Shown piece after piece: positions 9,197-19,817 of a stretch of DNA of 64,000 nucleotides. The stretch is from Botryococcus braunii (Eukaryota; Chlorophyta; Trebouxiophyceae): positions 26,001 through 90,000 of the forward strand of contig MVGU01001442.1 in the NCBI GenBank assembly GCA_002005505.1. The letters are read 5' to 3'. Numbering within the stretch: the first letter of the stretch is position 1; the number at the start of each line of letters is the position of its first letter. A model generated the notes under the pieces. That model was not told where the DNA came from, searched no databases, and saw nothing but the letters and a program-made list of their open reading frames with translations. The position numbers were made by a program, and so were the translations under genes.

Positions 9197-10249
9197 TTAT
9201 CCCCCCCTTAGTCCTTTGCATGTCCTCATGCAAACCCACTCGAGGATTTTCAAGAAGAACAAGAACAACCAGAGAAACCCGTAAACTGGACGGCCCAAAC
9301 CTCCAACTGCCGTCTGACCACTGCCGAATTGGTGGTTCATGGGGTCCCCACTTCCAATGTATAATATCTCCAAGTAAACACTTCCTTGCCATTTATTTTA
9401 TTTTTATAGCTTTTCTAGGACACTAGGTAGACTTGCGTCTAATCTTATTCGAAGAACAAACATGAAGAAATAAACGTTCAAACATGAAAAACAAGTGTCC
9501 CATTTCACAAGTCCAAGAGAACATAAAAATCTAATCCAAAAACATACAACACAAAAGAATGAATAAAGTGCTGAAGTCCAAAAAGTAGGGAACTTCCATG
9601 GAGAAGTTCCATGCTCCCAATGAGTCCCGTTCCCGTAATGGATGATCCCAAGTCAACATACTGTACAAATCCGCATAAGGTACATATTCCAGTTCATGCC
9701 GAACGAGTCGGGTTGCGTTGGCTCTGAACCATGATCCAAAAGGAAAAAACAAACAAACAAACAAACAAAGAAACAAAGTCCAACGTTCCCAAAAGTCCCA
9801 ACAACACAAACGTTCAAGGTCCAAGATTTCAAGAGAGTCCAAGTCCCCCCTATTGACATAGACTGTCCAAGACCTGCCAGTCACATAGAAGAATCCCCAA
9901 TCCCTCTCCAATTTCCAAGCCCCTTCTAGTCACATAGTCCACCAATCACCAGAAAAGTGCCCAGGATCCACAACTGATTGCTTGTGCTAGCAGGTGTACT
10001 CCCCCCCCCCCCCCCCCACCTATCCAAAGCGAGCAGACTCCGGGCTGCAACATGCCATGGTGTGTGACATCTGTCCACCCACACCGGAGTGGGCGACCCA
10101 CTCCCAATCCCATCCCGAGGGGGTGCACACATTTGCAATCCTACCACCGGCTTGTCTGTGCAGATCCTTGCGTACCCGACAAGGACTCCCTCCTAAAGAG
10201 AGCAAAGACAAGGTAACCGACCGGAGGAGCGGGCAGCAGGGGAAAGGCC
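9197..10249 (-). other. 3' untranslated region and polypurine tract of element G
   Basis: The tract AAGGGGGGGATAA (minus strand) abuts the LTR at 9197-9209. The rest is non-coding and closely matches 27855-28886 and 41906-42876. A run of 17 C lies at 10001-10017; the sister copies have 8 and 9. Confidence 0.8.
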
Positions 10250-10939
10250 TCAAACGGCCGTCTCGCCCCACTTGGGCGGGCCCAACTCCTGGTGACGGTG
10301 GTAGGCGTTGATGGTGTCCTTTGCGTGGTCGAACATGTCCAAGGGCTCCCAGTCGTCTCCGACGTCGTAACCTGACCACAGTACCCAGTACTGGTAGGCT
10401 GGGGTACCGTCCGGGAAGTGGAGGGCCCGGTTCCCCTTCATCAAGGGACGGTGACCGAGGATGCCGTCCACGCCGTACTCGGCATTCTCCGTGCCGTCAT
10501 CGCCCTTGACCATGCGTGGTCCTGGCTGGTATTTGTAAATGCTGAGGCGGTCTGGGTTACGTGGCCCCTTGTAGAGGTCCACATATTCCACGTTTATGCG
10601 TGGGTGAAACTTCAGGGCGGCGGGGACGTCCAGCTCAACAGAGCTGGGATGGACGGCAGTGACCCGGAAGGGTCCAATCCGGCGCCTGGCAAGCTTTATG
10701 TACTTCTGCGACGTCAGGGCGGCTGGGAACTTCGTCCGAAGGAGAACAAGGTCCCCCTTCTTATAGATAACAGCCCGGCGGTGGCGGTTCGCCTGGGCCG
10801 CCTGCCGCTCCTGAGCTGCAGCCAAAAACTTCCGTGCAAGGGTAAGGGAGTCTTGCATCTTCCGGAGGAAAAGATCTGCCCGATCTGCTTTACCCCCCTC
10901 CATGTGTCCCATAGCAAATGGAATGTTTGGGTCCTGTCC
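10250..10939 (-). pseudogene. integrase C-terminal and chromodomain part of pol (element G)
   Basis: The 220-residue frame carries the integrase C-terminal region (GDLVLLRTKFPAA…KLARRRIGPFRV) and, near residues 155-215, a chromodomain with YWVLWSGYDVGDDWEP. In chromoviruses this fused module directs integration toward particular chromatin. It is the downstream half of the integrase frame at 18532-18957, separated by Copia D. Element I has the two joined in one frame. The small tail HRHQELGPPKWGET ends the polyprotein. Confidence 0.85.
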
Positions 10940-10944
10940 ATATG

Positions 10945-11845
10945 TTTAGCATGATGGCATCATCAAAACAGAATTTGTAGAATTGGAATTGGTATAAAAA
11001 TCCCTGTGACTCACACTCTTCTGAGTAAGTGAACTGTGCCCAAGTGAAGCTTGTATAAGTGGACGAAACACGACCAAGCAAACGGGACAGGAGCTTGATA
11101 AGGGATACTCAAGACTGTTACAATAACAACTAATCTAATGATGTTGCAATTACCTGTGACTCACACTCTTCTGAGTAAGTGAACTGTGCCCAAGTGAAGC
11201 TTGTATAAGTGGACGAAACACGACCAAGCAAACGGGACAGGAGCTTGATAAGGGATACTCAAGACTGACTGATCCCTTTGGGCACTTCCTATTTATACTA
11301 ACTAAGAAGACTATTCATTTATTAGCCTCCTGACAGGTTTGCAACTCCAGATCTTAAAAGAGTACGGGCACGATCAAGTTTGCATGCCTCAGTACTATGC
11401 ACTGGAATTTCAATGTACCTCATGACTCGACATGGTCGTCGATGAATAGTGCGAATCTCGGTCGATGCTAATCTCGAATCTAAGTGACTCGGAACTTTAA
11501 CTCACGACCGATACGAGGCTCGGATCAAGCACCAAGAGCCGCAAGGCTAAAGTCTCACGATCGATGAGATCCGGGCCGAGTGTACCTTACTCGAAACTTG
11601 GCAGAAAACAGGCCGATTTTGTACCATGGCCCCTATAAAACGCTATGAGTGTCTTTTATCATTTAAGTACCATACAGTACGAACACACCCAAGTGAGATA
11701 TGACTGTACCTTATTGTTTATATGTATTATAAGTATTATAAAGCCTTTAAATGATAGATGTGGCTCACAAACATGCTAATATGAAATGACCCAACATGTT
11801 GCACAAATACCTAAGGTATACATGTTAGTGTCCATTTTTCCAACA
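10945..11845 (-). repeat. 3' LTR of element D (901 bp)
   Basis: Minus strand TGTTGGAAAAATGG…CATGCTAAA. The 3' end is AAA, not CA, as fixed by the flanking duplication. It holds the 113-bp duplicated block at 11154-11266 and 11004-11116 and a TATA box TATAAATAGG at 11297-11288. Confidence 0.9.
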
Positions 11846-11860
11846 CCTCCCCTCATGTGT
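11846..11860 (-). promoter_or_regulatory. polypurine tract of element D
   Basis: Minus strand ACATGAGGGGAGG directly upstream of the 3' LTR. It would prime plus-strand DNA synthesis. Element E has the same tract. Confidence 0.75.
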
Positions 11861-11904
11861 AGGGAGAAACATCTCTAAAATTGTTTGAAAATTAGGTCAC
11901 AAAT

Positions 11905-14900
11905 TTATTTAAGACCTGCCATTGCTCTAAGCTTGGCAAAGGTGACCTTTGAAAGTACCTTGGTGAAGAAATCAGCAATATTCTCACTGGTAGCCACATA
12001 CTTTGGCTCAATTGCTCCATTCTCCACCTCATCTCTGACCCTGTGGTACCTTACAGCAATGTGTTTAGTCCTGGATGAGATGGGAATCCCCTTCACATTA
12101 GCAAGGGCCCCAGTATTGTCAGTGTAAACCACAATACTACCAGGATTTTCACCAAAGTCAGTAATCAACTTGGTGAACCACAGTGCCTCCTGAACTCCAG
12201 TGCACAAGGAGATAAACTCAGCTTCAACAGTAGACAAAGCAACTATTGGTTGCAACTTGCTACCCCATGAAACTGCAGCTGACCCAGACATGAAAACAAA
12301 ACCAGAGGTGGACTTCCTACCATCCAAATCCCCTGCATAGTCTGAGTCAACAAAGGCAATAAAACCTTTGTCACTCTTCTCCCACACAAGCCCCAAATTC
12401 TTAGTACTAGCAAGATATTTTAAGACATGCATGCCAGCACTGAGATGTGTATTTGAAGGGGCATTTGCAAAACGTGCAAGGACACCAGTAGCATATGACA
12501 GATCAGGCCTAATTGTGTTGGCCAAATATAAAATGCCCCCCACAAGTTCCCTGTACCTGTTGTCTTTAGGCAAGGGATCCCCTGAATTCTTCTGCAACTT
12601 GAATGAATTATCCAGGGGTGTAGCCTTGGGGTTGCAGCCTGTCATGCCAAAGCTGTCCAAAATGTCAGTGATTAGCTTCTCATTTGATAACTTCACTGAC
12701 TTTAGACTACCATCTAAATACCTTTCAAAGGTAATCTGCATGCCCAGAAAGTGTCGGGCCTCCCCTAAATCCTTCACTGCAAACTTACTTGCAAGGAGAG
12801 ACTTCACTTCAGAGATACATTTGGGGTCCTGAGAAACAATGAGAATATCATCCACATATAAAAGTAGATAAACAGTCTCAGAACTATCTCTCTGCAGTAT
12901 AAATAAAGATGGGTCTGCATCAGAAATGACAAAACCAGCAGATTTTAGAAAACTGCTGATAGTGACATACCAGGCCCTAGGAGCCTGTTTAAGCCCATAC
13001 AAGGCTTTGTGCAACCTGCAGACAGTGTTAGGCCCACCAATGTGAAACCCCTCTGGCTGCTGAATGAAGACCTTCTCTTCAAGGTCTCCATGCAAAAATG
13101 CAGTGCTCACATCCATTTGATGGACCTGCATGTTTCTCTCAACTGCTTTAGACAACACATATCTTAGAGTTGAGTGCTTGGAAACTGGTGCATACACTTC
13201 AGTGTAATCAACACCATAAATTTGTTTAAAGCCTTTGGCCACAAGCCTAGCCTTAAACCTCTCAATCTCTCCAGTTTCAGAAAGTTTTACTTTGTAAACC
13301 CACTTAACTGGAAGAGCCTTCTTCTTGGTTTTGTCATCAACCACAACATATGACCAAGTGCCTAGTGCTTTTAATGAATTCATCTCATCTTGCATTGCAC
13401 TGACCCACTTGTCACTTTCAGGTGAATTTATTGCATCTATATACTTTGCTGGCTCAATTATCAGTGTGTCCTTTTGCACTTGCACATAACCACTGACAAT
13501 TTCAACTGAATTTGTTTCATTTTGGAGTACTGTGTTCTTAACTCTGTCAGGATATCTACCCCCAAAGAGACCAGCAGGTGAGTGTGAGATCCCAGCACCT
13601 AGAAAATCAAACTCAACAGGCTCAAGTTGGACATCAGGAGCCTCATTAACTATACCTTGTTGGAGGACCACTTGTGGAACATCCTGAACGGGACGCGGGT
13701 CCGAGCCATGGGATTCAGGATCTGCAGTGTCCTGATTTTCCCCAAGGTTAGTGTTTTCTTGACTTGTAAACTTAGCCCTTTCAAGGTTTAGATGATCAAA
13801 CCTTATGACACTTGGATCAGTGCCCAAAGGGTCTAAAGAAACAGGAGACAAGTCTTCAGAAGTTTCATGCACATCTTCCCCAATGATTGCAGTTTCAGAA
13901 TCTTCAGGAGAATCCTCTTCATCATTCACCACATCAAGGAGATCAGGCATTTCATCATCATCAGACAAGGCCTCCTCAAAATTGACAAATTGTCTTGCAC
14001 ACACTGTGACTTTGGAATCCATGAGGACACGATAATTCTTGCTGTGCCCATCATAGCCCAAGAAAATACCCTCCTTACTGACAGGGCTAAATTTACCATC
14101 CCTTTTGGACTTTTCAATCATGACATGACACTTGCTCCCAAAAACACGTAAGTGACTGACATCAGGAACAGTGCCAAACCACATCTCAAATGGGGTCTTA
14201 TCATGATTTGAAACTGCAGACAAATTTCTAACATAGTTTGCAGTTAAGAGAGAGTCACCCCAATATTCTGGAGGTAGGCTCGAGGCAGTCAGCATGGCTC
14301 TGGCTTTCTCCTGCAGAGTCCTGTTCAGCCTCTCAATTTTCCCATTTTGTTGATGTGCATATGGTGCAGTCTTTTGGTGGACTGCACCATTTTTCCTGCA
14401 GAACTTTTCTAAACCAGAAAATTCAGTACCAGTGTCGGTCCTGATAAACTTAACCTTGCACTCGTGCTGGGTCTGCCACTCAGTCAATAAATTAACTGCC
14501 TCTCTTGATGCATCTGCCTTTGACTTGAGTAGAATGGTTGCTGACATCTCAGAAAACTCATCTAAGACATTAAGTGCATATTTCTCATCATCATAAGTTT
14601 CTGGTGAGACTGGACCCATAAGGTCCATATGCACAACTTCTAATTTACTAGTGCAAGCAGTGCCTGTTGGTTTAAAAGGCTGCACAGTTTGTTTCCCATG
14701 CAAGCAGGCACTGCAGACACCTCTCGTACCAATAGAACTTGAGAAATCAGAAGAGGGGAGTTTCATTCCCTTGACCATTTTTCCCTTCATCATTCTTACC
14801 ATGTAGGCTGGAGACAAGTGCCCCAGCCTCTGATGCCACAGGTCTGCATCCCTGTGAAGCACCTGAACATTGCATGCCTCCACAAACTTAGTTTCTGGAT

Positions 14901-17271
14901 GAAAAGAAACATGCTTGTCTGGTAGAGCTAAATCCACCAGCCACTGATAGGGGAAAGCATGCTCAGCATTTCCCAAATGGTACCCATTAGAATCTGTGAG
15001 ATAACACTCTATCCCCATGATATTAACATTAATACCATCTAAATATGCCTTGCCCACTGATAGAAGATACTTCTTGCTAGAGGGAACATGCTTGACATTA
15101 TGCAAGAACAAGGAACTGCCAGACTCGAGGAACACTTGCATGGAACCTTCTCCTACAATTTCCTCAGACTTGCCATTTGCCACAATCAAACGTTGTGGCA
15201 CATCAAACTTGACATAATTTATCATGTTTTCACTTGAAGGTGAAATGTGATCAGTTGACCCTGAATCTATAAGCCAAGCAGGAAGAGAAGGTTGGGAGAT
15301 TACTGTATCCCTTTGCACACAATTGGTTTGTGCCCTCCTCTCCTGTGCTGCAAGCTTAGGACACGTTGCTTTGATGTGTCCTTGATTCCTGCAGTACTGG
15401 CAAATTAGTACAGGCCTTCCCTGCTGTTGAAAAGCAGGTTGCCCTGTCCCTGAATTTTCACGGTTAGTATTTTTAGGCACTTCTGCCTGGTGAGCACCTG
15501 GACCAGCCCCACCTGAACCACCTTGCCTGCCTGCAGGCTGACCACCCCCACCTTGATTCCTATAAGGTTTGGGATTTGAGGTGTTTGGAGGATTATATGG
15601 CTTCTTTGCTTGAAGATCCATATATGTTAACTCAAGAACATGCTGGAGTTGGTGCACATTTGGATAGTTGTTGCACACAGACAGCTGTAAACGTCTATCT
15701 ACCTCATACTCTTCAGTGAGGCCTTCAATGATCATAGAGCACTGGCAAACCTCAGAACACTGCTCTCCTAGTGATTTGAGGTTGTTTGCAATTTTTCTGC
15801 ACCTTAACACGTAGTCAGATGGTTTTTCACCTGGCTTCATGGCAAATAACTTTTGCTCCCTGTGGAGGCTCGTCAGCCTAGCTGCTGCTCTAGCGTTAAA
15901 CACCTGCAGCAGCTTATTCCACATATGGTAAGCACTTGTCAAGTCAGTAATCTGAACAGAATACTGCTCAGTACATGCTTGAGTGATGATTGTTTGGGCC
16001 TTGAAATCATCATAAGCTCCCTGATAATCATCATGAACACAGTAATTGACATTCATTTCCCACAACATAGCATACACTTGCTTTGTCCATGTCAACCAAT
16101 TGGTATCATTCAACTTGACTAACTCTATCTTTGGAGTTAACTTCTGATGAGACGAGAACGAAGGGCCAGTGGTTGGATTTATATTGGGCAGACCAGGAAT
16201 ACCTACGTTTGGAAATTGACCTTGTCCAACACTATATGGTGGCCCCTGACTATAAGGAGGACCACCCCAACCACCACCACCTGGTCCACCAGGACCGCCT
16301 GGACCACCAGGACCGCCTGGTCCTCCAGGACCACCAGGACCACCCCCACCAAAGCCACCAGGAACATTCCCACCAGAGCCCGGATAAACAGGGTATTGCG
16401 GGTAGTTGCCTGAGACTGGTGGAGGATGCCAAATCGAGCTTGCTCCTCCAGGGGGACCCCCACTGTATGGTGGCCCACCTCCAGGAGGACCACTGCCTGA
16501 GCTGTATGGGTAGCCACCACCAGGAGGGCCTCCAGCTGGAATTGCTGAAGCTGACGTTGACACTCCAAAGTTGGATGGTACCTGCACACTAGCTGGCTGC
16601 ACCAAGGTTGGATTAGAAATTTGGTTCAGCGTTGAGGCAGGTAGTGAAATGGGGATCATGCCCCCAGTAGCCAGTGGTAAATAAACAGTTGCCTGTGCAC
16701 TAGCTACTGATGTTGCTGGAACCATTGCGCCACTAGTAATGACTGGAACGCTAGCTGGCTGGACTGTCACAGCAGGATATTGCGAAACGGGTACTTGTAA
16801 AGGACCACTGGTAAGTGTCCTTGACCCTGAAACTGCAGACTGTGAAGGTCTGCGCAAAACCCTAGGTGCGCTTGAAACAGGCACAGGATTAATCCTGACT
16901 GCTCTTCTGACACTGCTAGGATCTAAAGGAAGGTTGGAAGGCATACCACTAGGAGGAGAGATGCCTGAGCTTACAGCAGGAGCAGCTACAGCTAGAGGTT
17001 GACCAGCAGGATCAGCAGGAAGAGACTCAGAGTGATCATAATCCCCGTATAGAACCTCATCACTTACCTCCCCTGCGTGGCGCCCCTCAGCTTCACTGTC
17101 CTCCGTTGAGCTGTTGGCACCTGCACATGCACTAGAGGTGTAGCCCCTTGAGTAAGATTGTTCAAAGCTCTCATTATTGTAAACAGTTGAGGGATCATCC
17201 TCAATCATAATTGGTACTTCATATGATTCTTCAGGATTGGCATAGGGTGGCACAGTATATGTACCACTCAT
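11905..17271 (-). CDS. complete Copia polyprotein gag-PR-IN-RT-RNase H (element D)
   Basis: A 1788-residue open frame from ATG at 17271. Residues 1 to about 375 are a low-complexity Ser/Pro/Gly/Val region with a collagen-like run of GGP repeats near 300-340. Then UBN2-type gag (about 380-560), CCHC knuckle CQYCRNQGHIKATC near 630, protease WLIDSGSTDHIS near 668, GAG-pre-integrase LWHQRLGHLS…CSACLHGKQ, integrase core (HMDLMGP, RTDTGTEF, Glu in the NGKIERLNRT region), a Ser/Asp/Glu linker, RT (VDVSTAFLHGDL, LLYVDDILIV) and RNase H (FVDSDYAGDLDGRKSTSG, STVEAEFISL). All catalytic motifs are present, so this is the one plausible autonomous element here. The long N-terminal extension is unusual for Copia gag. 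Confidence 0.95.
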   Translation of the reverse strand: MSGTYTVPPYANPEESYEVPIMIEDDPSTVYNNESFEQSYSRGYTSSACAGANSSTEDSEAEGRHAGEVSDEVLYGDYDHSESLPADPAGQPLAVAAPAVSSGISPPSGMPSNLPLDPSSVRRAVRINPVPVSSAPRVLRRPSQSAVSGSRTLTSGPLQVPVSQYPAVTVQPASVPVITSGAMVPATSVASAQATVYLPLATGGMIPISLPASTLNQISNPTLVQPASVQVPSNFGVSTSASAIPAGGPPGGGYPYSSGSGPPGGGPPYSGGPPGGASSIWHPPPVSGNYPQYPVYPGSGGNVPGGFGGGGPGGPGGPGGPGGPGGPGGPGGGGWGGPPYSQGPPYSVGQGQFPNVGIPGLPNINPTTGPSFSSHQKLTPKIELVKLNDTNWLTWTKQVYAMLWEMNVNYCVHDDYQGAYDDFKAQTIITQACTEQYSVQITDLTSAYHMWNKLLQVFNARAAARLTSLHREQKLFAMKPGEKPSDYVLRCRKIANNLKSLGEQCSEVCQCSMIIEGLTEEYEVDRRLQLSVCNNYPNVHQLQHVLELTYMDLQAKKPYNPPNTSNPKPYRNQGGGGQPAGRQGGSGGAGPGAHQAEVPKNTNRENSGTGQPAFQQQGRPVLICQYCRNQGHIKATCPKLAAQERRAQTNCVQRDTVISQPSLPAWLIDSGSTDHISPSSENMINYVKFDVPQRLIVANGKSEEIVGEGSMQVFLESGSSLFLHNVKHVPSSKKYLLSVGKAYLDGINVNIMGIECYLTDSNGYHLGNAEHAFPYQWLVDLALPDKHVSFHPETKFVEACNVQVLHRDADLWHQRLGHLSPAYMVRMMKGKMVKGMKLPSSDFSSSIGTRGVCSACLHGKQTVQPFKPTGTACTSKLEVVHMDLMGPVSPETYDDEKYALNVLDEFSEMSATILLKSKADASREAVNLLTEWQTQHECKVKFIRTDTGTEFSGLEKFCRKNGAVHQKTAPYAHQQNGKIERLNRTLQEKARAMLTASSLPPEYWGDSLLTANYVRNLSAVSNHDKTPFEMWFGTVPDVSHLRVFGSKCHVMIEKSKRDGKFSPVSKEGIFLGYDGHSKNYRVLMDSKVTVCARQFVNFEEALSDDDEMPDLLDVVNDEEDSPEDSETAIIGEDVHETSEDLSPVSLDPLGTDPSVIRFDHLNLERAKFTSQENTNLGENQDTADPESHGSDPRPVQDVPQVVLQQGIVNEAPDVQLEPVEFDFLGAGISHSPAGLFGGRYPDRVKNTVLQNETNSVEIVSGYVQVQKDTLIIEPAKYIDAINSPESDKWVSAMQDEMNSLKALGTWSYVVVDDKTKKKALPVKWVYKVKLSETGEIERFKARLVAKGFKQIYGVDYTEVYAPVSKHSTLRYVLSKAVERNMQVHQMDVSTAFLHGDLEEKVFIQQPEGFHIGGPNTVCRLHKALYGLKQAPRAWYVTISSFLKSAGFVISDADPSLFILQRDSSETVYLLLYVDDILIVSQDPKCISEVKSLLASKFAVKDLGEARHFLGMQITFERYLDGSLKSVKLSNEKLITDILDSFGMTGCNPKATPLDNSFKLQKNSGDPLPKDNRYRELVGGILYLANTIRPDLSYATGVLARFANAPSNTHLSAGMHVLKYLASTKNLGLVWEKSDKGFIAFVDSDYAGDLDGRKSTSGFVFMSGSAAVSWGSKLQPIVALSTVEAEFISLCTGVQEALWFTKLITDFGENPGSIVVYTDNTGALANVKGIPISSRTKHIAVRYHRVRDEVENGAIEPKYVATSENIADFFTKVLSKVTFAKLRAMAGLK

Positions 17272-17625
17272 TGCATGAAAATAACGTAGTCAGCACAAAC
17301 TCTAACAAGTAGAGCTCTCCAGCGACCACCCCAGCCTTCCCAAAGGAAAGCTGCCTTCACCAATAACCAACTTCTCTCCCACTGCCTTAACCACAAGGGC
17401 TTAGGCAATCGAGAAGTCCAACCAGAGTAACCCACCAGAAGACAACAAGAGTCCTTCTACCTGACACGGTGGTCTGCGTAGACCCCGTGCTGGCTTAGGT
17501 GCTCTTTAGTCTTTAAAAGAGTGCTATGAAAAGCAGAACGTAGAAAGCTGCGAGGCTTCTTTACGTAGAAAGATCCCGTGCGCCGGGAGACGATAATACC
17601 ATAAGCGATTTAATCGCCGATACCA
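17272..17625 (-). promoter_or_regulatory. primer binding site and leader of element D
   Basis: Minus strand TGGTATCGGCGA (17625-17614) follows the LTR with no spacer. A perfect hairpin GCGATT-A-AATCGC overlaps its end. The remaining 340 bases to the ATG are non-coding leader, closely similar to the leader of element E. Confidence 0.75.
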
Positions 17626-17684
17626 TTTAGCATGATGGCATCATCAAAACAGAATTTGTAGAATTGGAATTGGTATAAAAATCC

Positions 17685-17947
17685 CTGTGACTCACACTCT
17701 TCTGAGTAAGTGAACTGTGCCCAAGTGAAGCTTGTATAAGTGGACGAAACACGACCAAGCAAACGGGACAGGAGCTTGATAAGGGATACTCAAGACTGTT
17801 ACAATAACAACTAATCTAATGATGTTGCAATTACCTGTGACTCACACTCTTCTGAGTAAGTGAACTGTGCCCAAGTGAAGCTTGTATAAGTGGACGAAAC
17901 ACGACCAAGCAAACGGGACAGGAGCTTGATAAGGGATACTCAAGACT
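17685..17947 (-). repeat. duplicated 113-bp block in LTR of element D (period 150)
   Basis: Copies at 17835-17947 (first in sense) and 17685-17797. On the minus strand the first is followed by GTAATTGC and the second by GGATTTTT, each block ending CACAG. The first copy begins about 31 nt downstream of the TATA box at 17978-17969. Confidence 0.9.
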
Positions 17948-17968
17948 GACTGATCCCTTTGGGCACTT

Positions 17969-17978
17969 CCTATTTATA
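17969..17978 (-). promoter_or_regulatory. TATA box in 5' LTR of element D
   Basis: TATAAATAGG on the minus strand, a close match to the plant TATA consensus, about 31 nt upstream of the duplicated block. The same box is in all four D and E LTRs. Confidence 0.7.
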
Positions 17979-18531
17979 CTAACTAAGAAGACTATTCATT
18001 TATTAGCCTCCTGACAGGTTTGCAACTCCAGATCTTAAAAGAGTACGGGCACGATCAAGTTTGCATGCCTGAGTACTATGCACTGGAATTTCAATGTACC
18101 TCATGACTCGACATGGTCGTCGATGAATAGTGCGAATCTCGGTCGATGCTAATCTCGAATCTAAGTGACTCGGAACTTTAACTCACGACCGATACGAGGC
18201 TCGGATCAAGCACCAAGAGCCGCAAGGCTAAAGTCTCACGATCGATGAGATCCGGGCCGAGTGTACCTTACTCGAAACTTGGCAGAAAACAGGCCGATTT
18301 TGTACCATGGCCCCTATAAAACGCTATGAGTGTCTTTTATCATTTAAGTACCATACAGTACGAACACACCCAAGTGAGATATGACTGTACCTTATTGTTT
18401 ATATGTATTATAAGTATTATAAAGCCTTTAAATGATAGATGTGGCTCACAAACATGCTAATATGAAATGACCCAACATGTTGCACAAATACCTAAGGTAT
18501 ACATGTTAGTGTCCATTTTTCTAACAATATG

Positions 18532-18957
18532 TCAAGCGGAACGGTGTGGTGTTGATCGAGGCTTGCCAGGTATTGTTATAGGCAAACTCTGCAACAGCCA
18601 GATGGTTTTCCCATTCTTTAGGCTTATCCCAAACATAATGTTTGAGGTAGTCCTCAAGAATCCTGTTAATCCGTTCCGTTTGTCCATCAGATTGTGGGTG
18701 ATAGGCTGTAGACCGTGCAGGTTTGCAGCCTGTTAAATTTAGGAGTATATCCATAAATTTACTCACAAACTTAGGATCCCTATCCGACACAAGTTCCTCT
18801 GGAAATCCGTGGTATCTCCAGACTTTATCCCTTAGCAAAACTGCTACATCATATGAGTCAGCTTTTGTGGTGGTGGGCACAAAGTGAGCACACTTACTTA
18901 ACCGGTCCACCACAACCCATATGGCATCATTCCCGTTTGCAATCCGTGGCAACCCCG
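18532..18957 (-). pseudogene. integrase core fragment of element G
   Basis: Integrase catalytic core running from GLPR and [17 protein letters not shown] to the NNTWQASINTTPFRLTY region. SDRDPKF supplies the second Asp and SDGQTERINRILEDYL the Glu region. The zinc-binding N-terminus and the MDFIT segment with the first Asp are missing, because a deletion joins this directly to RT at about 18958. Copia D interrupts it at 18527. Confidence 0.8.
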
Positions 18958-19817
18958 TAATCATCCAAATAGACAACGACAAATCCCTCCCGAATGAAAT
19001 CATGGAAGATTTCATTCATCAGCCGCTGAAAAGTGGCCGGAGCATTCGTTAAACCAAAGGGGAGCACCAGAAACTCGTACAACCCAAATGGTGTTCTAAA
19101 TGCTGTCATTGGGATATCTTCTTCTTTAAGCCGGACCTGATGGTATCCGCTCTATAAGTCCAGGCTTGAGAAGACCTTTGCTCCTTTGAGCCTATCAAGC
19201 AAATCATCAATCCGGGGCAAGGGGTACCTATCCGGAATGGTAATCTGGTTGACAGCTCTATAATCAATTACCATCCTATAAGTTCCTTCCTTCTTTTTAA
19301 CAAAAAGAACAGGAGATGCATAAGGTGAGTGACTGGGCCGGATGTGCCTTAATGCGAGAAGCTCATCCACTTTTTTAGTACACTCTTCCATTTCTAGAGA
19401 AGATAAACGATAAGCAGGCTTATTAGGAGGTACAGAGCCAGGTTGTATCCTGATGGTGTGATACACCTGTCTATGCGGTGGCAATCATGGCAAACCTTGA
19501 GGAAACAAATCACTGTACTCCCTAAGGAGCACCCCCAATTGTTCCGGTTTGCCCTTCAACACCTCCTCCAGTCCCAAGGATCCCGTGAGCTTACCCGACG
19601 ACGACATTGGCTTCTCCTCCTCCCCCTCCACTAGGGGTTCCGAGAATAATTCCGGGACCGGCCCGCCCTGGGTACCCGGTCCCCTGGAGTTGGTTGATGA
19701 GGTGCGTGATTCGTCGTCGGAGGGATTTAGCTCGTTTCCCTCCTGGGATGATTCCCCCTCCTGCTCATCCCATGCATACTCTTCAGGTCTCATGACAACA
19801 TTCAACAGACAAAGTCT
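18958..19817 (-). pseudogene. reverse transcriptase fragment and upstream spacer (element G)
   Basis: The frame begins with an acidic Ser/Glu/Gly/Pro spacer (about 19805-19485) and enters RT with [32 protein letters not shown] and [29 protein letters not shown] then replaces the Leu codon at 19153-19151. The same frame resumes with [35 protein letters not shown] and the catalytic VVVYLDD, where it is cut. The thumb, RNase H and integrase N-terminus, all present in element I, are absent. The element cannot make a working RT. Confidence 0.85.

Larger units (their letters stand above)
10945..18526 (-). mobile_element. Copia element D, complete and apparently intact
   Basis: LTRs 10945-11845 and 17626-18526 (901 bp each; I noticed only two base differences), primer site, one uninterrupted 1788-residue polyprotein and a polypurine tract. 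The 5-bp duplication ATATG flanks it at 10940-10944 and 18527-18531. The empty site with one ATATG is seen in element I at 29577-29581. It is inserted in the integrase region of G. The near-identical LTRs suggest a recent insertion. Confidence 0.93.
17626..18526 (-). repeat. 5' LTR of element D (901 bp)
   Basis: Minus strand TGTTAGAAAAATGG…CATGCTAAA; matches 10945-11845. It supplies the promoter for the intact polyprotein. Confidence 0.92.

Noticed and set aside
16131..16592. Frames antisense to the GGP region of D (and 44827-45288 in E)
   Set aside because: Low-complexity shadows of the gag N-terminus; no independent signal.
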